Positions 35,495-45,284 of a stretch of DNA of 64,000 bases are shown one piece after another; position 1 is the first letter of the stretch; every line of letters starts with the position of its first letter. Source of the stretch: JAPOXR01 sp963664715. Lineage in GTDB: Bacteria; Pseudomonadota; Alphaproteobacteria; Rhodobacterales; Rhodobacteraceae. Under the pieces are notes generated by a model, which was given only the letters and a program-made list of their open reading frames with translations, did not search any database and had not been told where the DNA came from. The stretch spans positions 372,001 through 436,000 of the forward strand of contig CAXXUY010000002.1 of the NCBI GenBank assembly GCA_963664715.2. Direction: 5' to 3'. A program made the translations under genes and the position numbers.

Positions 35495-38400
35495 TTGTCA
35501 ACGCGTCTGACATCCGGCGGAAGGCTGATCGATCGTTCCAGGCCGGTCAGTTTCCGGTTCAACGGCGCCCGCCTGCATGGATGTGAAGGCGACACGCTGG
35601 CCTCGGCCTTGCTTGCAAACGACAGAGTCGTCGTAGGTCGTTCCTTCAAATATCACAGACCTCGAGGAATCGTGACAAGTGGGCCGGAGGAACCGAATGC
35701 CCTCCTGTCCCTTGGTGAGGGGAGCAGGTTCGAACCGAACACCAGGGCCACGGTTGCCGAACTCTCGGACGGAATGACGGTGTTGTCCCAGAACCACTGG
35801 CCGAGTCTGGAGTTTGACATTGGGAGACTTGCCGACAAGCTGTCGAGATTTCTTCCCGCAGGATTCTATTACAAGACATTCATCTGGCCCAGACCGGCGT
35901 GGGTCAGCATGTACGAGCCGCTCATCCGACGTGCTGCCGGATTGGGTAAACCGCCCCGAGAACGGGATCCTGACAGGTACGAGCATTGCAATGTGCATGT
36001 CGATGTTCTCGTCATAGGCGGTGGAATTGCCGGGCTGTTGGCCACAAGAGAGTTTGCCCGGTCGGGATCCCGGGTGCTCCTCCTGGAACAGTCGGCGCAT
36101 TGGGGCGGTCGTTCCGTGAACGAATGCGAGGGAATAGACGGGATTTCAGCCGATAAGTGGATTCAGGACCTGGTGGGCGAATTGGGAGGCACGCAGTCGG
36201 CAAGGCTGGTGAACAGGACCACATGCACGGGAATCTACGACCATGGTTATGCGTTGGCCCTGCAGCGCTCCGCGAGCGACATTGGCGCGCATACGGTTGT
36301 CCGGCAAAGGCTGTGGCGAATAAGGGCAAAACGCATCGTGCTTGCCAGTGGAGCCATTGAACGACCCGTCTGTTTCGCTGGTAATGATATTCCCGGGGTC
36401 ATGTTGGCATCCGCAGTGCGGGATTATGTGCTTGATTATGGAGTGTCACCCGGCGACCGGACGGTAGTCCTGACCAATAATGACGATGCCTACCGAACAG
36501 CCTTTGCACTGGTCGAAGCCGGGCTGACAGTCTCTGCTATCCTCGATATCCGACCCTCCAACGACGGGCCGGCGGCACAAAGGGCCAGGCATCTCGGAAT
36601 TCCCGTGGAGACCGGCAAGGCAATTGCCGCCGTCAAGGGCTCTCCGCGAATCACGGGCGTTTCGATCTGCGCTCACGCCGGCGAAGGAGCAATCCTGCAG
36701 AACATCGATTGCGATTGCGTCGCCATGTCTGGCGGATGGTCTCCAACTGCGCATTTGTGGTCCCATTGCGGGGGACAACTGAAATGGGATGCCGAAAATG
36801 TCATGTTTCGGCCGGATATTGGAAGACCGCCAAGGGACTCCAAGGGTCATCCTGTCGTATTCGCGATGGGAGCTGCCAACGGGAATCTGAGGGCGGCTGA
36901 TGCGATCAATGACGTCGTTGATACAGTTCCCGCAATTCTCAGGTCGCTGGGTCTCAGAGCCGATTCAACCGTGGCCCCGATTGTCAATGACGATTCGGAT
37001 ATCCCCACCATATCGGCGTGGGTCTCGCCGAACGGCATGCGGAAACAGGACCGCAGTCGAGCCTGGGTTGACTTCCAGAATGACGTGAAGGTGTCTGACA
37101 TCGATCTGGCCACGCTGGAAGGCTATACAAGTTCTGAACATGCCAAGAGATACACCACGCTGGGAATGGCGACCGACCAGGGAAAGCTATCCAACGTCAA
37201 TGGTGTGGCGTTGTTGTCGAAGGCTCTCAATCTAGGTGAATGCGAGGCCGGGACGACGACTTTTCGTCCGCCCTATACTCCTGTCAGCCTCGGTGCCGTC
37301 TCGGGAGATGCCAGGGAAGAGCTGTTCAAACCGGTCCGCAAGACGCCGATGGATGGATGGCACGCTGACAACCGCGCAGTTTGGGAACCCGTCGGAGATT
37401 GGCGAAGGCCCTATTGCTACCTGAACGACAGCAGCGAATCGGTGTCGGACGCCGTGAGGCGTGAGGCGATGGCCGTACGAAAATCCGTCGGCATCCTGGA
37501 TGCAACGACACTGGGAAAGATCCTGGTGAAGGGAAAGGATGCTGGCAGGTTTCTGGACATGCTCTACACGAACATGATGAGCACCCTCAAACCCGGCAGG
37601 TGTCGCTATGGTCTCATGTGCAACGAAAACGGGTTCCTGATGGATGACGGCGTCGTTGCCCGCATCGACGAGGAGACATTTCTCTGCCACACCACAACCG
37701 GCGGTGCGGATCACGTGCATGCATGGATGGAGGAATGGCTGCAGTGCGAGTGGTGGAACTGGAAAGTCTACACGGCGAACCTGACCGAGGCATATGCCCA
37801 AATCGGCATTGCAGGACCGAATGCCAGGCGCTTGCTCCAGAAACTCGGAGGCCTTGATCTTGATGCAGGATCCCTGCCGTTCATGAGCTGGACGGCAGGA
37901 AGACTGGGCAAGTTTGATGCCAAGGTCTACCGGATATCGTTTTCGGGCGAGATATCGTTTGAGATTGCGGTCTCGGCCGGGACGGGACCCGATCTCTGGA
38001 TGGCCCTGCTGGAAGCCGGGCAGGAATTCGGAGTCCAACCCTACGGCACTGAAGCGTTGCATGTCCTGCGTGCCGAAAAGGGCTACATCATGATAGGGGA
38101 TGAAACCGACGGGACCGTCATTCCCCAGGATCTTGGGCTTGAGTGGGCTGTCTCGAAGAAGAAGAGGGATTTCCTGGGCAAGCGGGCCCAGGAACGGCCA
38201 CACATGAGGGATCCCGGCCGATGGAAGCTCGTCGGTCTGAAGACGGTCGATTCATCGGCGGAGTTGCCAAGCGGGTCGCATGCCATCGGAACGGGCAAGA
38301 ACGCGCATGGCCACAACGAGATGTTTGGTCGTGTAACGTCCAGTTATTTTTCACCAATCCTGAACAGGACGATCGCGCTTGCCCTGATTCGGCGCGGGCC

Positions 38401-38509
38401 TGAACGGATGGGTGAAGTGCTTCATTTCTCGACTAGGGACGGTCCGGTCGATGCAAGGGTCACGGACACGGTCTTCTATGATCCGGAAGGAACGCAACTC
38501 AATGCCTGA
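35495..38509 (+). CDS. soxA: Sarcosine oxidase subunit alpha
   Basis: A 1004-residue large subunit. The N-terminal 2Fe-2S-like fold (FNGARLHGCEGDTLASALLA, residues 20-45) lacks a cluster in this family. The middle is a dinucleotide-binding domain (DVLVIGGGIAGLLATREFAR near 169). The C-terminal 400 residues are a GcvT-like tetrahydrofolate-binding domain that receives the methyl carbon. The start is TTG with AGGGAG eight bases upstream. Its end overlaps soxG by 8 bp. Confidence 0.96.
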   Translation: MSTRLTSGGRLIDRSRPVSFRFNGARLHGCEGDTLASALLANDRVVVGRSFKYHRPRGIVTSGPEEPNALLSLGEGSRFEPNTRATVAELSDGMTVLSQNHWPSLEFDIGRLADKLSRFLPAGFYYKTFIWPRPAWVSMYEPLIRRAAGLGKPPRERDPDRYEHCNVHVDVLVIGGGIAGLLATREFARSGSRVLLLEQSAHWGGRSVNECEGIDGISADKWIQDLVGELGGTQSARLVNRTTCTGIYDHGYALALQRSASDIGAHTVVRQRLWRIRAKRIVLASGAIERPVCFAGNDIPGVMLASAVRDYVLDYGVSPGDRTVVLTNNDDAYRTAFALVEAGLTVSAILDIRPSNDGPAAQRARHLGIPVETGKAIAAVKGSPRITGVSICAHAGEGAILQNIDCDCVAMSGGWSPTAHLWSHCGGQLKWDAENVMFRPDIGRPPRDSKGHPVVFAMGAANGNLRAADAINDVVDTVPAILRSLGLRADSTVAPIVNDDSDIPTISAWVSPNGMRKQDRSRAWVDFQNDVKVSDIDLATLEGYTSSEHAKRYTTLGMATDQGKLSNVNGVALLSKALNLGECEAGTTTFRPPYTPVSLGAVSGDAREELFKPVRKTPMDGWHADNRAVWEPVGDWRRPYCYLNDSSESVSDAVRREAMAVRKSVGILDATTLGKILVKGKDAGRFLDMLYTNMMSTLKPGRCRYGLMCNENGFLMDDGVVARIDEETFLCHTTTGGADHVHAWMEEWLQCEWWNWKVYTANLTEAYAQIGIAGPNARRLLQKLGGLDLDAGSLPFMSWTAGRLGKFDAKVYRISFSGEISFEIAVSAGTGPDLWMALLEAGQEFGVQPYGTEALHVLRAEKGYIMIGDETDGTVIPQDLGLEWAVSKKKRDFLGKRAQERPHMRDPGRWKLVGLKTVDSSAELPSGSHAIGTGKNAHGHNEMFGRVTSSYFSPILNRTIALALIRRGPERMGEVLHFSTRDGPVDARVTDTVFYDPEGTQLNA

Positions 38510-39050
38510 GAAAGACAACCGGCCCGGAGAAACTGGATTCCGGCAGATTCCCGGTAGAAGCATGGTCATGTTGCGCGGCGATCTCGGCGACTCTGAGCTG
38601 GCGGCGCGCCTGGCTTCTGCAATCGGGGCCAAGTTGCCGCGGGCAGGGCAGATCGTTCGGAAGGGCGGAATCGAGGTCGCATGGATGTCGCCGGACGAAC
38701 TGCTCGTCATGCCGGCCAATGGAGCTTCAAAGACAGTCGACGCCGTGAACAAGGCGCTGAAGGGACTGCACGTCTTGGTTGCCGACGTGTCGGATATGAG
38801 GGTCGAGGTCGAAATTTCCGGACCGGTTCGAGACATACTGGCCAAGGGTACGCCTTCAGACATGTCTCCGGGTTCGTTCGGCATCGGCGAATTCCGGAGA
38901 TCCCGGATCGGCCAGGTTCAGGCTGCGTTCTGGCTTGTGGACGATGTCACCGCCCGCATAATCTGCAGGCGTTCCGAGGCCGAATACTTGAATCGGTGGC
39001 TTGAACTGGCGATTGCCGATGGTAGCGAACTCAGATTCTACCATAGTTGA
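38502..39050 (+). CDS. soxG: Sarcosine oxidase subunit gamma
   Basis: A 182-residue subunit, GcvT-like at low identity, with FRQIPGRSMVMLRGDLGDSE, VAWMSPDELLVM and DVSDMRVEVEISGPVRDILAKG characteristic of SoxG. ATG 38502 overlaps the end of soxA, implying coupled translation. No folD or purU gene follows, unlike many sox clusters; katG is next. Confidence 0.92.
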   Translation: MPEKDNRPGETGFRQIPGRSMVMLRGDLGDSELAARLASAIGAKLPRAGQIVRKGGIEVAWMSPDELLVMPANGASKTVDAVNKALKGLHVLVADVSDMRVEVEISGPVRDILAKGTPSDMSPGSFGIGEFRRSRIGQVQAAFWLVDDVTARIICRRSEAEYLNRWLELAIADGSELRFYHS

Positions 39051-39185
39051 ATGAAGTCCTGTTTGCGGCCACGCTGAACTCAAGACCAACTCTTGCCTGG
39101 TGATAGGCTTCCCGTTTCTCCGGTTTGTCTCATCCGGCCGGCGCGGCAGGATTCGGGAATTGCAACTGCCAGGCAGGAAATATTC

Positions 39186-39213
39186 TTGTTGATCACCAAA
39201 TTGATCCTATTCT
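39186..39213 (+). promoter_or_regulatory. Candidate katG promoter
   Basis: TTGTTG and TATTCT stand 16 bp apart, about 100 bp before the katG start, in an otherwise empty 260-bp gap after soxG. A repeated TTGATC also occurs here (39190-39206). This is a pattern match only. Confidence 0.25.
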
Positions 39214-39310
39214 AAGTGTCAAATGAAGCTGGGCGGTTGCGATCCGGGCAGCAGGTCGTTTTCTGCTTTTGACTGCAACCGACGTTCTGAACCAAGATTT
39301 GGAGAGAAAA

Positions 39311-41521
39311 TTGGACGGAGCACCTGTAGAAGACACTGGCAAGTGTCCAGTAATCAGCGGTTCCAATCGCCAGAAGGCGACTGGAAGTATCGCAAATCAG
39401 CACTGGTGGCCAAATCAGGTCAATCTGAACATCCTTCGGCAGAATGAGCACAGGACCAGTCCGCTGGGTAAGTCGTTCGACTATGCCGCCGAGTTCAAGA
39501 GCCTTGATCTCGAGGCAGTCTGTCAGGACCTGCATGCGCTAATGACGGACAGTCAGGACTGGTGGCCCGCCGATTATGGCCACTATGGCCCACTCTTCAT
39601 CCGAATGGCCTGGCACAGCGCCGGAACCTACCGGATCCAGGACGGTCGCGGCGGAGCGACAACGGGTACGCAGAGATTCGCGCCGTTGAACAGTTGGCCG
39701 GACAACGGCAACCTTGACAAGGCACGGCGGCTGCTTTGGCCGATCAAGAAGAAATATGGTCGAAAAATCTCGTGGGGCGACCTCATGATCCTTGCGGGCA
39801 ACTGCGCGCTGGAATCCATGGGGTTCGAGACCTTTGGATTTGCAGGAGGGCGCGAGGACGTCTGGGAACCGGAAGAGGACATCTACTGGGGTCCGGAAAC
39901 CGTGTGGCTGGATGACGAGCGATACAGTGGCGAACGCGAACTCGACAATCCTTTGGCAGCCGTGCAGATGGGCCTGATTTACGTCAATCCGGAAGGACCC
40001 AACGGAAATCCCGATCCGCTTCTGGCGGCGCATGACATCAGGGATACGTTCGGTCGTATGGCGATGAACGACGAAGAGACCGTCGCGCTGATCGCCGGTG
40101 GGCATACGTTCGGCAAGTGTCACGGCGCTGGCGACCCATCCCTCGTCGGACCGGAGCCGGAAGGTGCGGGAATTGCAGACCAGGGACTCGGCTGGAAGAA
40201 CGACTTCAAGAGTGGACTGGGTATCCACGCGACGACGAGCGGTCTCGAGGGGGCGTGGACTTCAAGCCCGACCAAGTGGGACAAAGGTTATTTTGACATG
40301 CTGTTCGGCTACGAATGGGAGCAGACCAAGAGCCCGGCCGGCGCCTGGCAGTGGACGCCGAAGGATGTGGCCGACGAGGACCTTGTGCCGGAGGCAGACG
40401 GATCAGGCAACATGATCCCGACGATCATGCTGACAACCGATCTTTCATTGCGGTACGACCCTGTCTACGAGCCCATCTCGCGCCGTTTTCACAAGAACCC
40501 GGAGGAGTTTGCCGATGCCTTCGCAAGGGCGTGGTACAAGCTCACCCACCGTGACCTTGGCCCACATGTCTGCGGCCTGGGCGCACTTGTACCCGAGGAA
40601 CCGCAGATCTGGCAGGATCCGGTTCCTTCCGTCGATCACGAACTGATCGATGCGAATGACATTGCTTCGCTCAAATCGAAAATTCTGGCGTCCGGTTTGT
40701 CTGTCCAGGAACTGGTCAGGGTCGCCTGGGCGGCGGCCTCCACGTTCCGCGGAACCGACCGGCGAGGCGGCGCCAACGGTGCTCGGATTCGATTGGCGCC
40801 GCAGAAAGACTGGGACGCTAACGACCCTGGTGAACTCGGAAAGGTGCTGTCATCGCTTGAAGCGATCCGGTCGGAATTCAATTCAGGGCAGTCCGGCAAC
40901 CGGCGGGTTTCGCTCGCTGACCTGATTGTGCTGGGTGGATGCGCTGCTATTGAGCAGGCAGGGCATGCAGGAGGGCACGATATTGAAGTGGCCTTCACTC
41001 CAGGACGGACTGATGCAACCGATGTGCAGACTGATGCCGAGTCATTTGCCGTGCTGGAACCAAAGGCAGACGGGTTCCGCAACTACCTGGCTTCCGAACA
41101 GGTTCGCTCATCGGCAGAACTCCTGGTCGACAAGGCACATCTCCTGAGACTGACAGCCGCAGAAATGACGGTACTTGTCGGCGGGATGCGCGCCCTTGGC
41201 GCAAATGCCGGGGGATCCAGACACGGAATTCTAACCGACAGGGTCGGCACCTTGAGCAGTGATTTCTTTGTCAATCTGCTCGACATGTCAACAGAATGGG
41301 TGCTCCTCGGCGGAACTTCCGGAATCTACGAGGGACGCGACAAGTTTAGCGGAGTGATAAAGTGGACCGCAACCGAGGTGGATCTTGTGTTTGGATCGAA
41401 CTCACAGTTGCGTGCACTAGCTGAGATTCACGCCTGCGATGACTCGCATTCGAGTTTCATCGACGAATTCGTGGCGGCGTGGACCAAGGTCATGAACCTT
41501 GATCGCTTTGAGTTGAGCTGA
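39311..41521 (+). CDS. katG: Catalase-peroxidase KatG
   Basis: A 736-residue bifunctional haem enzyme that removes H2O2. The distal pocket IRMAWHSAGTYR supplies the catalytic Arg-Trp-His. The Tyr in GLIYVNPEGPNG and the following Met (MNDEETVAL) can form the Trp-Tyr-Met adduct specific to KatG. The proximal haem ligand is in IAGGHTFGKCHG. The second, haem-free domain follows. TTG 39311 is chosen: it has GGAGAG upstream and gives the usual MDG..KCPV start; the frame extends 14 codons further. It lies downstream of soxBDAG, whose product makes H2O2. Confidence 0.96.
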   Translation: MDGAPVEDTGKCPVISGSNRQKATGSIANQHWWPNQVNLNILRQNEHRTSPLGKSFDYAAEFKSLDLEAVCQDLHALMTDSQDWWPADYGHYGPLFIRMAWHSAGTYRIQDGRGGATTGTQRFAPLNSWPDNGNLDKARRLLWPIKKKYGRKISWGDLMILAGNCALESMGFETFGFAGGREDVWEPEEDIYWGPETVWLDDERYSGERELDNPLAAVQMGLIYVNPEGPNGNPDPLLAAHDIRDTFGRMAMNDEETVALIAGGHTFGKCHGAGDPSLVGPEPEGAGIADQGLGWKNDFKSGLGIHATTSGLEGAWTSSPTKWDKGYFDMLFGYEWEQTKSPAGAWQWTPKDVADEDLVPEADGSGNMIPTIMLTTDLSLRYDPVYEPISRRFHKNPEEFADAFARAWYKLTHRDLGPHVCGLGALVPEEPQIWQDPVPSVDHELIDANDIASLKSKILASGLSVQELVRVAWAAASTFRGTDRRGGANGARIRLAPQKDWDANDPGELGKVLSSLEAIRSEFNSGQSGNRRVSLADLIVLGGCAAIEQAGHAGGHDIEVAFTPGRTDATDVQTDAESFAVLEPKADGFRNYLASEQVRSSAELLVDKAHLLRLTAAEMTVLVGGMRALGANAGGSRHGILTDRVGTLSSDFFVNLLDMSTEWVLLGGTSGIYEGRDKFSGVIKWTATEVDLVFGSNSQLRALAEIHACDDSHSSFIDEFVAAWTKVMNLDRFELS

Positions 41522-41538
41522 CCCCAATCAAGTGAAGA

Positions 41539-41569
41539 CCGGGTGCAACCATCGACCGGTTGCGCCCGG
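41539..41569 (+). terminator. Strong hairpin after katG
   Basis: CCGGGTGCAACC and GGTTGCGCCCGG form a 12-bp stem with one G-U pair and a 7-base loop, starting 18 bp after the katG stop. There is no clear T-run, so it may act as a weak or Rho-assisted terminator. Confidence 0.55.
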
Positions 41570-41734
41570 GCAGTCCTGCGCATCAGACGCGACTCCAAGT
41601 CGGCGGATCCGGCCATTCGTCCTGGGCATCAGCATCCCGTTCCATGCAACAGCGGCAATCCGGCTTTGCACCTGCCTGTCTCCCAAATGCTTCCGGCGAC
41701 ATTATATCTGTAGTGAGCAGACAAGGAGGTTGCA

Positions 41735-41905
41735 GTGGAATATCCGGTCGATGTCAACAACATAGACTACCATGAGATACACAGACGGGCATCTGAACTG
41801 CGTGCCCAGGCTCTCAAGGACATCTTTTCCTCGATTGTCGCCAGAGTCCACGGACTCGTGAACTCGGTAGAGGGAGCGTTCCACCGGACAAAGGATGTCA
41901 GCTAA
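41735..41905 (+). CDS. Small helical protein, RSP_7527-like
   Basis: A 56-residue protein starting at GTG with an excellent ribosome site AAGGAGG five to eight bases upstream. It begins MEYPVDVNNIDYHEIHRRAS, followed by ELRAQALKDIFSSIV and a short polar end. From memory it resembles the RSP_7527-type small proteins of Rhodobacteraceae; the function is unknown. No membrane segment is seen. It lies between katG and the second mobile island. Confidence 0.6.
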   Translation: MEYPVDVNNIDYHEIHRRASELRAQALKDIFSSIVARVHGLVNSVEGAFHRTKDVS

Positions 41906-42099
41906 CGGACGCCCAGACGGGTCCAGAGCGATTGAGCGCTGACCACCAACGACAATCTCGCGAGTTCGCGGCAACACTCAATCGGCAAAGCCGTTTTCCT
42001 GCAATGCAGGATTTCCAAGGCAATTTGGGCGCTGGCAGGGTCGCGCAGTCCGGAAAGGGCACTGACATCCAGAGAGGTGCATGTCCTGGATGCTTCCTA

Positions 42100-43276
42100 G
42101 TCTTCTGTAACGATAGTTGTTATCAAAGCGGCAAGTGACACCAACAGGAGGCAGTTCGATGAGAGGCAAGGCAGTGGAAGTGGTGCTGAGCGAGGAGGAG
42201 CGCGAGTTTCTCGAGGCGCATGTCCGAAGGCACAAATCGCCGAGGTCGCTGTCCGACCGTTGCAGGATCATCCTTCTGTGTGCCGAGGGGCTCCGAAGCA
42301 GGGAGATCGCCGGGCGGACCGGCGTTCACGAGCACACTGTCGGCAAGTGGCGCAGGCGGTTCGCCGAGAAGCGCATCGGGGGCCTCTCGGACGAGTACCG
42401 CTCCGGTCGGCCCCGCACCGTGACAGACGACAAGGTGGCGGAGGTGGTGGAGTTGACGCTGAACACGATGCCGAAGGATGCGACGCACTGGTCGGTCCGG
42501 AGCATGGCCGAGAAGACGGGGGTGTCGCACACGACCGTGCACCGGATCTGGTCGGCGTTCAGCCTGAAGCCGCACCGGAGCGAGACGTTCAAGCTTTCGA
42601 GGGACCCGCTGTTTGTTGACAAGGTGCAGGACATCGTGGGGCTCTACTTGGCCCCGCCGGACCGTGCGGTTGTCCTGTGCGTCGACGAGAAGTCGCAGAT
42701 CCAGGCGCTGGACCGGACGCAGCCGGTCCTGCCGATGGCGCCGGGGGTGGCCGAGCGGAGAACCCACGACTATGTCCGCCACGGCACGACAACGCTTTTC
42801 GCCGCGCTCGACGTGGCCACCGGCGCGGTGATCGGCAAGTGCAGCAGGCGCCATCGCGCCACGGAGTTCCTCGGCTTCCTCGAGGAGGTCGAGGCGGCGG
42901 TTCCCGAAGGGCTGGACGTTCATCTGGTGATGGACAACTACGCGACGCACAAGACGGAGAAGGTCAGGGCGTGGCTTGCCCGCCGCAGGCACTGGCATGT
43001 CCACTTCACGCCGACCTCGGCGTCATGGCTCAACCAGGTCGAGCGCTGGTTTGCGGAACTGACCAGGAAGAAGCTGCAGAGAGGCGTTCACCTCTCGGTT
43101 GCGGAGCTCAACGCCGACATCATGTCTTTCATCGACGCGCACAACGAGAAGCCGAAGCCCTACAAGTGGGTCAAATCCGCCGACGAGATCCTTGCGTCAG
43201 TCAGGAGGTTCTGTCTCAAGGCGAACAAGCTCGGCGTGAGCGAAGAGGTTTGATGCGAATTTCAGATTCAGGAGAC
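42100..43276 (+). mobile_element. IS630-family insertion sequence
   Basis: A 1,177-bp element between two TA dinucleotides (42098-42099 and 43277-43278), the family's target duplication. The ends are imperfect inverted repeats, GTCTTCTG at left and CAGGAGAC at right. One transposase gene fills it. Confidence 0.85.
42159..43253 (+). CDS. IS630 family transposase
   Basis: A 364-residue Tc1/mariner-like transposase. The N-terminal helix-turn-helix has RSREIAGRTGVHEHTVGKWRRR, then a second one (MAEKTGVSHTTVHRIW). The catalytic triad is Asp in VLCVDEKSQIQALDRTQP, Asp in HLVMDNYATHKT and Glu in SWLNQVERWFAELTRK. ATG 42159 with AGGAGG upstream is used. It appears full length. Confidence 0.95.
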   Translation: MRGKAVEVVLSEEEREFLEAHVRRHKSPRSLSDRCRIILLCAEGLRSREIAGRTGVHEHTVGKWRRRFAEKRIGGLSDEYRSGRPRTVTDDKVAEVVELTLNTMPKDATHWSVRSMAEKTGVSHTTVHRIWSAFSLKPHRSETFKLSRDPLFVDKVQDIVGLYLAPPDRAVVLCVDEKSQIQALDRTQPVLPMAPGVAERRTHDYVRHGTTTLFAALDVATGAVIGKCSRRHRATEFLGFLEEVEAAVPEGLDVHLVMDNYATHKTEKVRAWLARRRHWHVHFTPTSASWLNQVERWFAELTRKKLQRGVHLSVAELNADIMSFIDAHNEKPKPYKWVKSADEILASVRRFCLKANKLGVSEEV

Positions 43277-43278
43277 TA

Positions 43279-43587
43279 GGGCGTGGACTCAATTGATCGC
43301 CTTGCCAGAGTTCGCAGCAGGTAGCGTGTCTCGGCAAGCAGCACGGTGGACAGGTGTTGTATTTCTGATTGATCCGTTGCGGATTTCCCGGATCGTTTCG
43401 TGCAGGTTCGGGTGTTTCTTCCCACGGTTTTCCGACATCTCCGGACATTGGCATTGGTTCCAGTTCAGGTTCGATCCGCACGCCTTCCTTTCCGGCGACC
43501 GGAGGTCTGCACGGCGACTGCCTCGGCGTTTTCGGAAGGCGATGGCGGCGGCGGCTGCCGCGATCATCAGGTTCGGCCGGACCTCTT
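43279..43587. other. Non-coding left end of the four-gene transposon
   Basis: About 310 bp between the IS630 right end and the TOPRIM gene stop. Short frames on both strands show no family. It probably contains the transposase-distal terminal repeat of the transposon, but I could not match it to the other end by eye. Confidence 0.4.
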
Positions 43588-44484
43588 TCAGGCTGGCGCG
43601 GGCGCCGTCTCGGGTCTCCGGATCCTGTCGTTCCAGTCCTTGGCACCGTCCGGCCGGACCCGCCGGACCCGTATGTCGCTTTGCGCGAGGGCGTCTGCGG
43701 CCCTGTCCCCCGCGGTGTCGGAATCGAAGCCGCAATCGATGCGCTTGAGGCCGAAGGCCTCCAGCCATGGCGGGACGGCGGTGCAGACGCCCGCGGTCGA
43801 GACGACCCGGAAGTGTCCGGCACCGGGCGGCGGCCGCGTCAGCACGGAGAGCGCGTCGATCGCGCTCTCGACGAGCAGGGCCGAGGCCGGCTCCCCGTCC
43901 TTCGCCGCCATCCAGAACCCGCCCCTTGCCTTGCGCGATCCAGGCGCCATGGCCTTGAAGCACCGTTCGCCGTCCCGGTGGCGGGTGCCGACGATCTCGG
44001 CTCCGGTCGCCCGGCCCGTGGCGTCACGGGCGACGAAGACGGCGTTCCGGCGGTCGTCGGCGTAGACCAGGCCGGCGGCGAAGCCGTCGTCGAGCAGGCC
44101 GGGATCGAGGCCGCGGACCCGCGTGAGGCTGTCGCGGACCGCGGGCCAGTTGTGCGCCGCGCGCGGCGGGAGTCTTGGTTCCGCCGCGCGGTTCGGGACC
44201 GGAGCGGCGGAACCGTGGCCGGCATGGCCGAGGCCCGACAGGAAGCGGAGGGCGTCTCGGAAGCCGCATTGACGGGCATGGATGGCCAGGTCGATCGCCC
44301 CGCCTCCGCCGGATTGCAGGATGTGGTCGAAGAACTTCGCGCCCGTCAGGCTGATGACGGACCCCTTCCGCTTCCACCGCGCGCGGTCCCGCGGGTCCCG
44401 GCGATAGCCGAGCGCGGCGGCGACCTCTTCGAGCGGCAGGGTCCTGAGCGTGTCGGCCAGCGCCCGTTGCTCCCTCCGGGTCAT
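43588..44484 (-). CDS. TOPRIM/DUF3991 primase-like protein of a transposon
   Basis: A 298-residue protein from ATG 44484. The N-terminal half resembles the DUF3991 region of primase/relaxase-like proteins (LPLEEVAAALGYRRDPRDRA, KRKGSVISLTGAKFFDH, GGGGAIDLAIHARQCGFRDAL). The C-terminal half is a TOPRIM fold with Glu in LLVESAIDALSVL and the DxD-type acidic pair in DCGFDSDTAGDRAADAL. Such domains are in primases and topoisomerases. ATGA overlaps the stop of the AAA gene. The frame is open much further upstream, but only as an overlap. A TOPRIM protein is an unusual part of a TniA/TniB-type transposon. Confidence 0.82.
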   Translation of the reverse strand: MTRREQRALADTLRTLPLEEVAAALGYRRDPRDRARWKRKGSVISLTGAKFFDHILQSGGGGAIDLAIHARQCGFRDALRFLSGLGHAGHGSAAPVPNRAAEPRLPPRAAHNWPAVRDSLTRVRGLDPGLLDDGFAAGLVYADDRRNAVFVARDATGRATGAEIVGTRHRDGERCFKAMAPGSRKARGGFWMAAKDGEPASALLVESAIDALSVLTRPPPGAGHFRVVSTAGVCTAVPPWLEAFGLKRIDCGFDSDTAGDRAADALAQSDIRVRRVRPDGAKDWNDRIRRPETAPAPA

Positions 44485-45284
44485 GGACTCAGCTCCTCGA
44501 CCGCGCTCTGGACATGCTCGATGTCGACCTGGCGGACGTCGCCGGCGGCGGCGGCACAGAGAGCGTAATGAGCGATCCGGTTTACCCGGCGCGGCATTCC
44601 CCGCGCCGCCTGCGCCAGCGCCTCGACGGCGTTCGGGGCGAAGACCGGGACGTCGGCGGCGCCCGCCAGCTTCAGCCGGTGCTTCAGGTAGGGCTCCACC
44701 TCGTCGCGCTCCAGGCCGCCGAGATGGCAGCGCACCACCAGGCGCTGCGCCAGCGACTCGCACATGGCCATGGCCAGCCGCTTGCGGATCTCGCTGAGCC
44801 CGACCAGCAGCAGGCAGAGCCGGTTGTCGGAATCCATGTCGTAATTGGTGAGGAGCCGCAGCTCCTCGAGGATCTCGGGCCGCAGGTGCTGGGCCTCGTC
44901 GACGACCAGCACCGGCGTCTGCCGGGCCTCCCGGGCCAGGCGGGAGATCTCGGCGCGGATGGCGCTGTAGGCGGCGGCGCGGGAGCGCTGGACCTCCAGC
45001 CCGAAGGCCCAGGCGATCATGTTGTAGATGTCGAGGACGCTTCCGGTCGTCAGCGCGACGTAGCCGACGCGGTAGAGCCCGGAATGCAGCGTCGAGATCA
45101 CGTGCCGGCAGGCGGTGGTCTTGCCGCATCCGACCTCCCCGGTGAGCAGGCCGATGCCGCGGAGATCGAGGAGGTGGCGGATCCGGGCGCCGGCCTCGGC
45201 ATGGGCGCGATGCTCGAACAACTCGTCGGCCTCGATCCCGTCCGTGAACGGCTCTCGGGTGAAGGCGAAGTGCTTCCGGATCAT
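44481..45284 (-). CDS. ExeA/TniB-like AAA+ ATPase of a transposon
   Basis: A 267-residue ATPase. It starts HFAFTREPFTDGIEADELFE, as in ExeA-type proteins. Walker A GEVGCGKTTACRHVIS is near residue 48, Walker B VLVVDEAQHL near 125, the sensor LLLVGLSEI near 158, and the arginine region GMPRRVNRIAHYAL near 230. In transposons such proteins (TniB, MuB, TnsC, IstB relatives) bind DNA with ATP and direct the transposase. It overlaps both neighbours by ATGA. Confidence 0.92.
   Translation of the reverse strand: MIRKHFAFTREPFTDGIEADELFEHRAHAEAGARIRHLLDLRGIGLLTGEVGCGKTTACRHVISTLHSGLYRVGYVALTTGSVLDIYNMIAWAFGLEVQRSRAAAYSAIRAEISRLAREARQTPVLVVDEAQHLRPEILEELRLLTNYDMDSDNRLCLLLVGLSEIRKRLAMAMCESLAQRLVVRCHLGGLERDEVEPYLKHRLKLAGAADVPVFAPNAVEALAQAARGMPRRVNRIAHYALCAAAAGDVRQVDIEHVQSAVEELSP

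Noticed and set aside
36012..38203. Minus-strand frames opposite soxA
   Set aside because: Shadows of a well-conserved sarcosine oxidase subunit.
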